From NCBI GenBank assembly GCA_037176705.1, contig CM073886.1:248001-312000 (forward strand): 64,000 bases of DNA, in the 5' to 3' direction. The notes below the pieces were generated by a model. That model saw nothing but the letters and a program-made list of their open reading frames with translations, ran no database searches and was not told the origin of the DNA. Made by a program: the position numbers and the translations under genes. This document shows positions 13,680 through 24,342 of this stretch, in pieces; positions within the stretch are counted from its first letter, which is position 1; each line of letters opens with the position of its first letter. This DNA comes from Molossus alvarezi (taxonomy: Eukaryota; Chordata; Mammalia; Chiroptera; Molossidae).

Positions 13680-14214
13680 CCCGTGCTCTGTGCTCTTCTC
13701 TCAGACCCATGGTCTCCTCTGCTCTGTGCTCCTCTCCCAGACCCAATTTCTCCCCTGCTCTGTGCTCCTCTCTCAGACCCATGGTATCTTCTTCTCTGGG
13801 CCAGTCTCTCATACCCATGGTCTCCTCTTCTCTGGGATCCTCTCTGTGACCCATGGTCTCTCCTGCTCTGTGCTCCTCTCTCAGACCCATGGTCTCCCGT
13901 TCTCTGTGTTCCTCTCTCAGTCCCATGGTCTCCCCTTCTCTGTGCTCCTCTCTCAGACCCATGGTCTTCCCTGCTCTGCGCTACTCTCCAGTTCCCATGG
14001 CGTCATCTTCTCTGTGCTCCTCTCTCTGACCCATGGTCTCCTCTTCTGTGCTCTTCTCTCAGACCCATGGTCTCCTCTGCTCTGTGCTCCTCTCCCAGAC
14101 CCAATTTCTCCCCTGCTCTGTGCTCCTCTCTGAGACCCATGGTATCTTCTTCTCTGGGCCCCTCTCTCATACCCATGGTCTCCTCTTCTCTGGGATCCTC
14201 TCTCTGACCCATGG
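13680..14214 (+). repeat. About 358-bp local duplication
   Basis: The marker CCAATTTCTCCCC lies at 13,743 and 14,101. Around both are the same ordered variants: GTCTCCTCTGCTCTGTG before, then GGTATCTTCTTCTCTGGGCC and CTCATACCC after. The distance is ten monomers less 2 bp. The related regions at 58,138/58,534 and 61,488/61,886 show the marker twice too, at about 396 bp, so a doubled state is shared but its exact length differs. Confidence 0.85.
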
Positions 14215-15889
14215 TCTCCCCTGCTCTGTGCTCCTCTTACAGACCCATGGTCTCCCCTCTCTTTGCTCCTCTCTCAGACCCATGGTCTCCCCTGCTCTTT
14301 GCTCCTCTCTCAGACCCATGGTCTCCCCTGCTCTGTGCTCCTCTCTCAGACCCATGGTCGCTCTTCTCTGTGCTCCTCTCTCAGACCAATGGTCTCCCCT
14401 GCTCTGTTCTCCTCTCTCAGCCCCATGGTCTCCCCTGCTCTTTGCATTTCTCTCAGAACCATGGTCTCCCTTACTCTGTGCTCCTCTCTCAGACCCATGG
14501 TCTCCTTTTCTCTGGGCTCCTCTGTCAGACCCATAGACTCCTCTACTCTGGGCTCCTCTCTCAGACACATGGTCTCCTCTTCTCTTTGTTCCTCTCTCAG
14601 ACCCATGGGCTACTGTTTTCTGTGCTCCTCTCTCAGAACCATGGTCTCCCTTCTCTGAGCTCCTCTCTCAGATCTATAGTCTCCCCTGGTTTTTGCACCT
14701 CTTTCAGACCCCTGGTCTCCCCTGTTCTGTGCTCCTCTCTCACACGCAAGATCTCCTCTTCTCAATGCTCCTCTCAGACCCATAGTCTCCCTGTTTTTTG
14801 CACCTCACTCAGACCCATGGTCTTCTTCTCTCTGGGCTCCTCTCTCAGACCTATAGTCTCCCCTGCTCTGTGCTCCTCTCTCAAACCCATGGTCTCCTCT
14901 GCTCTGTGCTCCTTTCTCAGACCCATGGTCTCCCCGGCTATGTGCTCCTCTCTCAGACCAATGGTCCCCTGTTCTCTGATCCACTCTGAGACCCATGGTC
15001 TCCACTGCTCTGAGCTCCACTCTCAGACCCATGGTCTCCCCTGCTCTGTGCTCCTCTCTCAGACCCATAGACTCCTCTTCTCTGTGCCCCTCTCAGACCC
15101 ATGATCTCCCCTGCTCTGTGCTCCTCTATCAGAGCCATGGTCTCCACTTCTCTGGGTTCCTCTCTCAGACCCATGGTATCCCCTTCCATGTGCTCCTCTC
15201 TCAGACCCATGGTCTCCCGTAGTCTATGCTCCTCTCTCAGTCCCATCGCCTCATCTTCTCTGTGCTCCTCTCTCAGACCCATGGTCTCCCCTCTTCTGTG
15301 CTCCTCTCAGACCCATGGTCTCCACTGCTCTTTGCTCTTCTATCGGACCCATGGTCTCCCCTGCTCGGTGCTCCTCCCCAAGAGCCATTGTCTCTCTTCT
15401 CTGTGCTCCTCTCTCAGACCCATGGTCTCCCCTGCTCTGTACTCCTCTCTCAGACCCATGGTCTCCCCTGCTCGGTGCTCCTCACTCAGACCCATGGTCT
15501 CCCCTACTCTGTGCTCCTCTCTGAGACCCATAGAATACTCTTCTCTGTGCCCTTGTCAGAACCATGGTGTCCCAGCTCTGTGCTCCTCTCTCAGACCCAT
15601 GGTCTCCCCTGCTCTGTGCCCACCTCTCAGACCCATGGTCTCTCTTCTCTGTGCTCCTCTCTCAGACACATGGTCTCCCCAGTTCAGTGCTCCTCTCTCA
15701 GACACATGGTCTCCTCTTCTCTGTGCTCCTCTCTCAGCCTTATGGTGTCCCCTGCTCTGTGCTCCTCTCTCAGACCCATGGTCTCTTTTCTCTGTGCTCC
15801 TCTCTCAGACCCATTGTCTCCCCGGCTTTATGCTCCTCTCTGAGACCCATGGTCTCCTCTGCTCTTTGCTCTTCTCTCAGACCCATGGT

Positions 15890-18800
15890 CTCCCCTGCTC
15901 GGTGCTCCTCCCCAAGAGCCATTGTCTCTCTTCTCTGGGCTCCTCTCTCAGACCCATGGTCTCCCCTGCTCTGTACTCCTCTCTCAGACCCATGGTCTCC
16001 CCTGCTCTGTGCTCCTCTCTCAGACCCTTGGACTCCCCTGCTCTGTGATCCTCTCTGAGACCCATAGACTCCTCTTCTCTGTGCCCCTCTCAGACCCATA
16101 GTCTCCCCAGCTCTGTGCTCCTCTCTCAGACCCATGGTCTCCCGTGCTCTGTGCTCCTCTCTCAGAACCATGGTCTCCCCTCCTCTGTGCCCCTCTCTCA
16201 GACCCATGGTCTCTCTTCTCTGTGCTCCTCTCTCAGACACATGGTCTCCCCATTTCTGTGCACCTCTCTCAGACCCATGGTCTCCCCTGCTCTGTGCTCC
16301 TCTCTGAGACCCATAGACTCCTCTTCCTTGTGCCCCTCTCAGACCCATGGTCTCCCCTGCTCTTTGCTCCTCTGTCTGACCCATGGTCTCCCATGCACTT
16401 TGCTCTTCTCTCAGACCCATGGCCTCCCCTACTCTGTGCTCCTCTCTCTCACCCATGATCTCCTCTTCTCTGTGCTCCATTCAGACCCATGGTGTCCACT
16501 GCTCTGTGCTCCTCTCTCAGACCCATGGTCTCTCCTCTTCTGTGCTCCTTCAGACCCATGGTCTCCCATGCTCTTTGCACCTCTCTCAGACTCCTGGTCT
16601 CCTGTTTTCTGTGCTCCTTCTCAGACCCATGGTCTCCCCTACTCTGTGCTCCTCTCTGAGACCCACAGACTCCTCTTCTCTGTGCCCCTCTCAGACCCAT
16701 TGTCTCCACAGCTCTGTGCTCCTCTCTCAGAACCATGGTCTCTCTTCTCTGTGCTCCTCTCTCAGACCCATGGTGTCCCCTGCTCTTTGCTCCTCTCTCA
16801 GACCCATGGTCTCTACTGCTCTTTGCTCCTCTGTCAGATCCATGGTCTCCCCTGCTCGGTGCTCCTCTCTCAGACCCATGGTCTCCCCTGCTCGGTGCTC
16901 CTCTCTCAGACCCATGGTCTCCCCTACTCGGTGCTCCTCTCTGAGACCCATAGAATACTCTTCTCTGTGCCCCTCTCAGAACCATGGTGTCCCAGCTCTG
17001 TGCTCCTGTCTCAGACCCATGGTCTCCCCTGCTCTGTGCCCCTCTTTCAGACCCATGGTCTCTCTTCTCTGTGCTCCTCTCTCAGACACATGGTCTCCCC
17101 AGTTCTGTGCTCCTCTCTCAGACACATGGTCTCCTCTTCTCTGTGCCCCTCTCTCATCCTTATGGTCTCCCCTGCTCTGTGCTCCTCTCTCAGACCCATG
17201 GTGTCTCTGCTCTGTGCTCCTCTCTCAGACCCATGGTCTCCCCGGCTCTTTGCTCCTCTCTCAGACCCATGGTCTCCCCTGCTCTTTGCTCTTCTCTCAG
17301 ACGCATGGCCTCACCTGCTCGGTGTTCCTCTCTCAGACCCATGGTCTCTCTTCTGTGTGCTCCTCTCTCAGACCCATGGTCTCCCCTGCTCTGTGCTCCT
17401 CTCTCAGACCCTTGGACTCCCCTGCTCTGTGCTCCTCTCTGAGACCCATAGACTCCTCTTCTCTGTGCCCTTCTCATACCCATGGTCTCCCTTGCTCTTT
17501 GCTCCTCTGTCAGACCCATGGTCTCCCCTGCACTTTGCTCTTCTCTCAGACCCATGGCCTCCCCTACTCTGTGCTCCTCTCTCACATCCATGATCTCCTC
17601 TTCTCTGTGCTCCATTCAGACCCATGGTCTCCACTGCTCTGTGCTCCTCTCTCAGACCCATGGTCTCCCCTCTTCTGTGTTCCTCTCAGACCCATGGTCT
17701 CCCATGCTCTTTACCCCTCTCTTAGTCTCTTGGTCTCCTCTTCTCTGTGCACCTCTCAGCCCATGGTCTCCCCTAATCTGTGCTCCTCTCTGAGACACAT
17801 ATACTCGCCTTGTCTGTGCCCCTCTAAAACCCTATGTCTCCCCTGCTCGGTGCTCATCTCTCAGAATCATGGTCTCTCTTCTCTTTGCTCCTCTCTCAGC
17901 CCCATGGTCTCCCCTGCTCTGTGCTCCTCTCTCAGTCCCATGGTCTCCCCTGCTGTGTGCTCCTCTCTGAGACCCATAGACTCCTCTCCTCTGTGCCTCT
18001 CTCAGACCCATGGTCTCGCCAGCTCTGTGCTCCTCTCTCAGACCCATGGTCTCCCCTCTTCTGTGCTCCTCTCAGACCCATGGCCTCCCCTGCTCTTTGC
18101 AAGTCTCTCAGACACTTGGTCTCCTCTTCTCTGGGCACCTCTCTCAGCACATGGTCTCCCCTGCTCTGTGCTCCTTTCTCAGACCCATGGTCTCCCCAGC
18201 TCTGTGCTCCTCTCTCAGACCCATGGTCCCCTCTTCTCTGTGATCCACTCTGAGACCCATGGTCTCCACTGCTGTGAGCTCCACTCTCAGAACCATGGTC
18301 TCCCCTGCTCTGTGCTCCTCTCTCAGACCCATGGTCTCCCTTGCTCTTTGCTCTTCTCTCAGACACATGGTCTCCTCTGCTCGGTGCTTTTTTCTCAGAG
18401 CCATGGTCTCCTCTTCTCTGTTTTCCTTTCTCAGACCCACGTTCTCCCCTTGTCTGTGCTCCTCTCTGAGACCCATGGTCTCCCCTGCTCTGTGCTCCTC
18501 TCTCAGACCCATGGTCTCCCCTCTCTGTGCCCTTCTCAGACCCATGGTTTCCCCATCTATGTTTTCCGCCCTCAGACACATGGTCGCTTCTTCTCTGTGC
18601 CTCTCTCTCAGACCCATGGTCTCCCCTACTCTGTCCACCTCTCTCAGACCCATTGTCTCCCTGCACTGTGCTCCTCTGTCTGAACTTGGTCTCCCCTGCT
18701 CTGTTCTCCTGCCTCAGACACATGGTCTCCTCTTCTCTGTGCCTCTCGCTCAGACCCATGGTTTCCCCTACTCTGTCCACCTCACTCAGACCCATTGTCT

Positions 18801-18940
18801 CCCCTGCTCTTTGCTCCTTTCTGAGACCCATGATCACCTCTTCTCTGTGCTCCATTAAGACCTATGGTCTACCCTGCTCTGTGCTCCTCTCTCAGACCTA
18901 TGGTCTCCCCTTCACTGTGCACCTCTCTCAGACCCATGGT
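15890..18940 (+). repeat. 3.05-kb higher-order unit, copy 1
   Basis: This block matches 18,941-21,990 at offset 3,051, falling to 3,049 after a TC loss near 20,058. The entry marker CCCCAAGAGCC is at 15,910 and 18,961. To the left of the marker the two copies part within one monomer, which sets the border. Internal landmarks are CTCTAAAACCC at about 17,823, the TTCCGCCCTCAG monomer near 18,565 and CTGTCCACCTC near 18,640. Its middle (about 16,730-17,800) is related to 5,010-6,100 of the left pair. The longest open frame of the window crosses it but is not thought coding. Confidence 0.92.
16383..18683 (+). other. Longest open frame (766 codons), judged non-coding
   Basis: This frame stays open because the satellite monomer is 12 codons long and lacks stops. 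Its translation is a 12-residue period that drifts between MVSPALCSSLRP, SQTHGLPCSVLL and DPWSPLLCAPLS as 33-35 bp monomers shift the phase. A true protein repeat would hold one phase. It has no signal peptide, no non-repetitive domain and no recognisable promoter, and other frames on both strands are open over the same bases. Similar frames lie at 60,525-62,735 (736 codons), 56,427-58,244 (605) and 12,457-14,133 (558). I list it only so that it is not mistaken for a gene. Confidence 0.9.
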
Positions 18941-21900
18941 CTCCCCTGCTCGGTGCTCCTCCCCAAGAGCCATTGTCTCTCTTCTCTGTGCTCCTCTCTC
19001 AGACCCATGGTCTCCCCTGCTCTGTACTCCTCTCTCAGACCCATGGTCTCCCCTGCTCTGTGCTCCTCTCTCAGACACTTGGACTCCCCTGCTCTGTGAT
19101 CCTCTCTGAGACCCATAGACTCCTCTTCTCTGTGCCCCTCTCTGACCCATAGTCTCCCCAGCTCTGTGCTCCTCTCTCAGACCCATGGTCTCCCGTGCTC
19201 TGTGCTCCTCTCTGAGAACCATGGTCTCCCCTCCTCTGTGCCCCTCTCTCAGACCCATGGTCTCTCTTCTCTGTGCTCCTCTCTCAGACACATGGTCTCC
19301 CCATTTCTGTGCACCTCTCTCAGACCCATGGTCTCCCCTGCTCTGTGCTCCTCTCTGAGACCCATAGACTCCTCTTCCTTGTGCCCCTCTCAGACCCATG
19401 GTCTCCCCTGCTCTTTGCTCCTCTGTCTGACCCATGGTCTCCCATGCACTTTGCTCTTCTCTCAGACCCATGGCCTCCCCTACTCTGTGCTCCTCTCTCT
19501 CACCCATGATCTCCTCTTCTCTGTGCTCCATTCAGACCCATGGTGTCCACTGCTCTGTGCTCCTCTCTCAGACCCATGGTCTCTCCTCTTCTGTGCTCCT
19601 TCAGACCCATGGTCTCCCATGCTCTTTGCACCTCTCTCAGACTCCTGGTCTCCTGTTTTCTGTGCTCCTTCTCAGACCCATGGTCTCCCCTACTCTGTGC
19701 TCCTCTCTGAGACCCATAGACTCCTCTTCTCTGTGCCCCTCTCAGACCCATTGTCTCCACAGCTCTGTGCTCCTCTCTCAGAACCATGGTCTCTCTTCTC
19801 TGTGCTCCTCTCTCAGACCCATGGTGTCCCCTGCTCTTTGCTCCTCTCTCAGACCCATGGTCTCTACTGCTCTTTGCTCCTCTGTCAGATCCATGGTCTC
19901 CCCTGCTCGGTGCTCCTCTCTCAGACCCATGGTCTCCCCTGCTCGGTGCTCCTCTCTCAGACCCATGGTCTCCCCTACTCGGTGCTCCTCTCTGAGACCC
20001 ATAGAATACTCTTCTCTGTGCCCCTCTCAGAACCATGGTGTCCCAGCTCTGTGCTCCTGTCAGACCCATGGTCTCCCCTGCTCTGTGCCCCTCTTTCAGA
20101 CCCATGGTCTCTCTTCTCTGTGCTCCTCTCTCAGACACATGGTCTCCCCAGTTCTGTGCTCCTCTCTCAGACACATGGTCTCCTCTTCTCTGTGCCCCTC
20201 TCTCATCCTTATGGTCTCCCCTGCTCTGTGCTCCTCTCTCAGACCCATGGTCTCTCTGCTCTGTGCTCCTCTCTCAGACCCATGGTCTCCCCGGCTCTTT
20301 GCTCCTCTCTCAGACCCATGGTCTCCCCTGCTCTTTGCTCTTCTCTCAGACGCATGGCCTCACCTGCTCGGTGTTCCTCTCTCAGACCCATGGTCTCTCT
20401 TCTGTGTGCTCCTCTCTCAGACCCATGGTCTCCCCTGCTCTGTGCTCCTCTCTCAGACCCTTGGACTCCCCTGCTCTGTGCTCCTCTCTGAGACCCATAG
20501 ACTCCTCTTCTCTGTGCCCTTCTCATACCCATGGTCTCCCTTGCTCTTTGCTCCTCTGTCAGACCCATGGTCTCCCCTGCACTTTGCTCTTCTCTCAGAC
20601 CCATGGCCTCCCCTACTCTGTGCTCCTCTCTCACATCCATGATCTCCTCTTCTCTGTGCTCCATTCAGACCCATGGTCTCCACTGCTCTGTGCTCCTCTC
20701 TCAGACCCATGGTCTCCCCTCTTCTGTGTTCCTCTCAGACCCATGGTCTCCCATGCTCTTTACCCCTCTCTTAGTCTCTTGGTCTCCTCTTCTCTGTGCA
20801 CCTCTCAGCCCATGGTCTCCCCTAATCTGTGCTCCTCTCTGAGACACATATACTCGCCTTGTCTGTGCCCCTCTAAAACCCTATGTCTCCCCTGCTCGGT
20901 GCTCATCTCTCAGAATCATGGTCTCTCTTCTCTTTGCTCCTCTCTCAGCCCCATGGTCTCCCCTGCTCTGTGCTCCTCTCTCAGTCCCATGGTCTCCCCT
21001 GCTGTGTGCTCCTCTCTGAGACCCATAGACTCCTCTCCTCTGTGCCTCTCTCAGACCCATGGTCTCGCCAGCTCTGTGCTCCTCTCTCAGACCCATGGTC
21101 TCCCCTCTTCTGTGCTCCTCTCAGACCCATGGCCTCCCCTGCTCTTTGCAAGTCTCTCAGACACTTGGTCTCCTCTTCTCTGGGCACCTCTCTCAGCACA
21201 TGGTCTCCCCTGCTCTGTGCTCCTTTCTCAGACCCATGGTCTCCCCAGCTCTGTGCTCCTCTCTCAGACCCATGGTCCCCTCTTCTCTGTGATCCACTCT
21301 GAGACCCATGGTCTCCACTGCTGTGAGCTCCACTCTCAGAACCATGGTCTCCCCTGCTCTGTGCTCCTCTCTCAGACCCATGGTCTCCCCTGCTCTTTGC
21401 TCTTCTCTCAGACACATGGTCTCCTCTGCTCGGTGCTTTTTTCTCAGAGCCATGGTCTCCTCTTCTCTGTTTTCCTTTCTCAGACCCACGTTCTCCCCTT
21501 GTCTGTGCTCCTCTCTGAGACCCATGGTCTCCCCTGCTCTGTGCTCCTCTCTCAGACCCATGGTCTCCCCTCTCTGTGCCCTTCTCAGACCCATGGTTTC
21601 CCCATCTATGTTTTCCGCCCTCAGACACATGGTCGCTTCTTCTCTGTGCCTCTCTCTCAGACCCATGGTCTCCCCTACTCTGTCCACCTCTCTCAGACCC
21701 ATTGTCTCCCTGCACTGTGCTCCTCTGTCTGAACTTGGTCTCCCCTGCTCTGTGCTCCTGCCTCAGACACATGGTCTCCTCTTCTCTGTGCCTCTCGCTC
21801 AGACCCATGGTTTCCCCTACTCTGTCCACCTCACTCAGACCCATTGTCTCCCCTGCTCTTTGCTCCTTTCTGAGACCCATGATCACCTCTTCTCTGTGCT

Positions 21901-21990
21901 CCATTAAGACCTATGGTCTACCCTGCTCTGTGCTCCTCTCTCAGACCTATGGTCTCCCCTTCACTGTGCACCTCTCTCAGACCCATGGTC
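18941..21990 (+). repeat. 3.05-kb higher-order unit, copy 2
   Basis: This is the second member of the pair, head-to-tail with copy 1. Few differences are visible, such as CATGGTCTCTCTGCTC near 20,250 where copy 1 has CATGGTGTCTCTGCTC near 17,200. It ends near 21,995, where the CCCAAGAGCC monomer expected at the next unit start is replaced by CAGTGCTCCTCTCTC. No gene is present. Confidence 0.92.
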
Positions 21991-24342
21991 TCCCCTGCTC
22001 AGTGCTCCTCTCTCAGACCCATGGTCTCCCCTGCTCTGTGCTCCTCTCTTAGATCCATAGACACCTCTTCTGTGTTCCCCTCTCAGACCCATGGTCTTTC
22101 CAGCTCTGTGCTCCTCTCTCAGACCCATGGTCTCCCCTCTTCTGTGCTCCTCTCAGACCCATGGTCTCCACTGCTCTTTGCTCTTCTATCGGACCCATGG
22201 TCTCCCCTGCTCGGTGCTCCTCCCCAAGAGCCATTGTCTCTCTTCTCTGTGCTCCTCTCTCAGACCCATGGTCTCCCCTGCTCTGTACTCCTCTCTCAGA
22301 CCCATGGTCTCTCTTCTCTGTGCCCCTCTCAGACCTATGGTCACGCCAGCTCTGTGCTCCTCTCTCAGACCTATGGTCTCCCCTCTTCTGTGCTCCTCTC
22401 AGACCCATGGTCTCCCCTGCTCTTTGCACCTCTCTCAGACACTTGGTCTCCTCTTCTCTGGGTTCCTCTCTCAGCACATGGTCTCCCCTGCTCTGTGCTC
22501 CTTTCTCAGACCCATGGTCTCCCCAGCTCTGTGCTCCTCTCTCAGACCCATGGTCCCCTCTTCTCTGTGATCCACTCTGAGACCCATGGTCTCCACTGCT
22601 GTGAGCTCCACTCTCAGAACCATGGTCTCCCCTGCTCTGTGCTCCTCTCTCAGACCCATGGTCTCCCCTGCTCTTTGCTCTTCTCTCACACCCATGGTCT
22701 CCCCTGCTCGGTGCTTTTTTCTCAGAGCCATGGTCTCCTCTTCTCTGTTTTCCTTTCTCAGACCCACGTTCTCCCCTTGTCTGTGCTCCTCTCTGAGACC
22801 CATGGTCTCCCCTGCTCTGTGCTCCTTTCTCAGACTAATGGTCTCATCTTCTCTGTGCTCCTCTTTCAGACCCAAAGACTCCACTTCTCTGTGCCCCTCT
22901 CAGACCCATGATTTCCCCATCTATGTGTTCCGCCCTCAGACACATGGTCGCTTCTTCTGTGTGCCTCTCTCTCAGACCCATGGTCTCCCCTACTCTGTCC
23001 ACCTCTCTCAGACCCATTGTCTCCCTTGCTCTTTGCTCCTCTCTCAGACACATGGTCTCCTCTTCTCTGTGCCTCTCTCTCAGACCCATGGTTTCCCCTG
23101 CTCTTTGCTCCTCTCTCAGACCCATGGTCTCCCTGCTCTGTGCTCCTCTGTCTGAACTTGGTCTCCCCTGCTCTGTTCTCCTCCCTCAGACACATGGTCT
23201 CCTCTTCTCTGTGCCTCTCTCTCAGACCCATGGTTTCCCCTACTCTGTCCACCTCTCTCAGACCCATTGTCTCCCCTGCTCTTTGCTCCTTTCTGAGACC
23301 CATGATCACCTCTTCTCTGTGCTCCATTACAACCCATGGTATCCACTGCTCTGTGCTCCTCTCTGAGACCCATGGTCTCCCCTGCTCTGTGCTCCTCTCT
23401 GAGACCCATGGTCTCCCCTGCTCTGTGCTCCTATCTCAGACCCACAGAATCCTCTTCTCTGTGCCCCCTCAAACCCAGAATTTCCCCTGCTCTGTGCTCC
23501 TTTCTCAGACCCATGGTCTCCATGCTCTGTGCTCCTCTCTCAGACGCATGGTTTCCTCTTCTCTCTGCTCCTCTCTCAGAGCCATGTTCTCCCTTGCTCT
23601 GTGCTCCTCTCTCAGACCCATGCTCTCCTTTTCTCTGGGCTCCTCTGTAAGACCCATACACTCCTCTACTCTGGGCTCCTCCCTCAGACCCATGGTCTCC
23701 CTTGCTCTGTGCTACTCTCTCAGACCCATAGACTCCTCTTCTCTGTGCCCCTCTAAGACACATGGACTCCCCATCTCTGTGCTCCTATCACAGACCCATG
23801 ATCTCCCCTACTCTGTGCTCCTCACTGAGACCCATAGACTCCTCTTCTCTGTGCCCCTCTCAGACCCATGGTCTCCCCAGCTCTGTGCTCCTCTCTCAGA
23901 CCCATGGTCTGCCCTGCTCTGTGTTCCTCTCTCACAGCCATGTTCTCCCCTTCTCGGTGTTACTCTCTCAGTCCAATGGTCTCCCCTTCTCTGTGCTCCT
24001 CTCTCAAACCCATGGTCTGCCCTGCTCTGGGCTACTCTCCAGGTCCCATGGCGTCATCTTCTCTATGCTCCACTCTCAGACCCATGGTCTCCTCTTCTCG
24101 GTGCTCCTCTTTCAAACCCATGGTCTCCCCTACTCTGTGCTCTTCTCTCAGACCCATGATCTCGTCTTCTCTGTGCTCCTTTCAGACCCATGGTCTCCCC
24201 TTCTCTGTGCTCCTCTCCCAGACCCATGGTCTCCCCAGCTCTGTCCTCCTCTCTCAGACCCATGGTCTCCCCTGCTCTGTGCTACTCTCTCAGAACCATG
24301 GTCTCTCTTTTCTGTGCTCCTCTCTCAGACCCATGGTCTCCC
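21991..24342 (+). repeat. Bridging satellite stretch
   Basis: These monomers are not a clean copy of either neighbour. 22,090-22,310 resembles 6,900-7,120, 22,430-22,830 resembles 21,160-21,540, and 22,900-23,330 repeats the TTCCGCCCTCAG and CTGTCCACCTC monomers of the 3.05 kb unit. 23,100-23,650 is the closest match in the window to 60,525-61,050. The odd monomer CAAACCCAGAATTTC is at about 23,470. No gene is present. Confidence 0.75.

Larger units (their letters stand above)
12453..15889 (+). repeat. Mosaic satellite stretch between two tandem pairs
   Basis: This stretch is all monomers but not part of a neighbouring tandem pair. 12,580-13,165 matches the window start. 13,300-14,210 carries unusual monomers (CCAATTTCTCCCC, CTTCTTCTGGCTTC, CCATGGCGTCATC) that recur at 57,700-58,540 and 61,050-61,900. 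14,240-15,100 resembles 61,950-62,800. 15,134-15,889 matches 587-1,369. It therefore looks stitched from segments found elsewhere in the array. No gene is present. Confidence 0.8.

Noticed and set aside
17820..17830. Retrotransposon insertion with an A-tail
   Set aside because: The longest A-runs are four bases (CTAAAACCC, also near 20,873, and CATAAAATAC near 63,775). They lie inside ordinary monomers, without target-site duplications or foreign sequence.
16383..18683. Possible giant repeat-protein genes (frames of 400-766 codons on +, up to 307 on -)
   Set aside because: The frames follow from a 12-codon monomer without stops. They overlap in several phases and on both strands, change phase inside one frame, and have no unique domain, promoter or conserved start.
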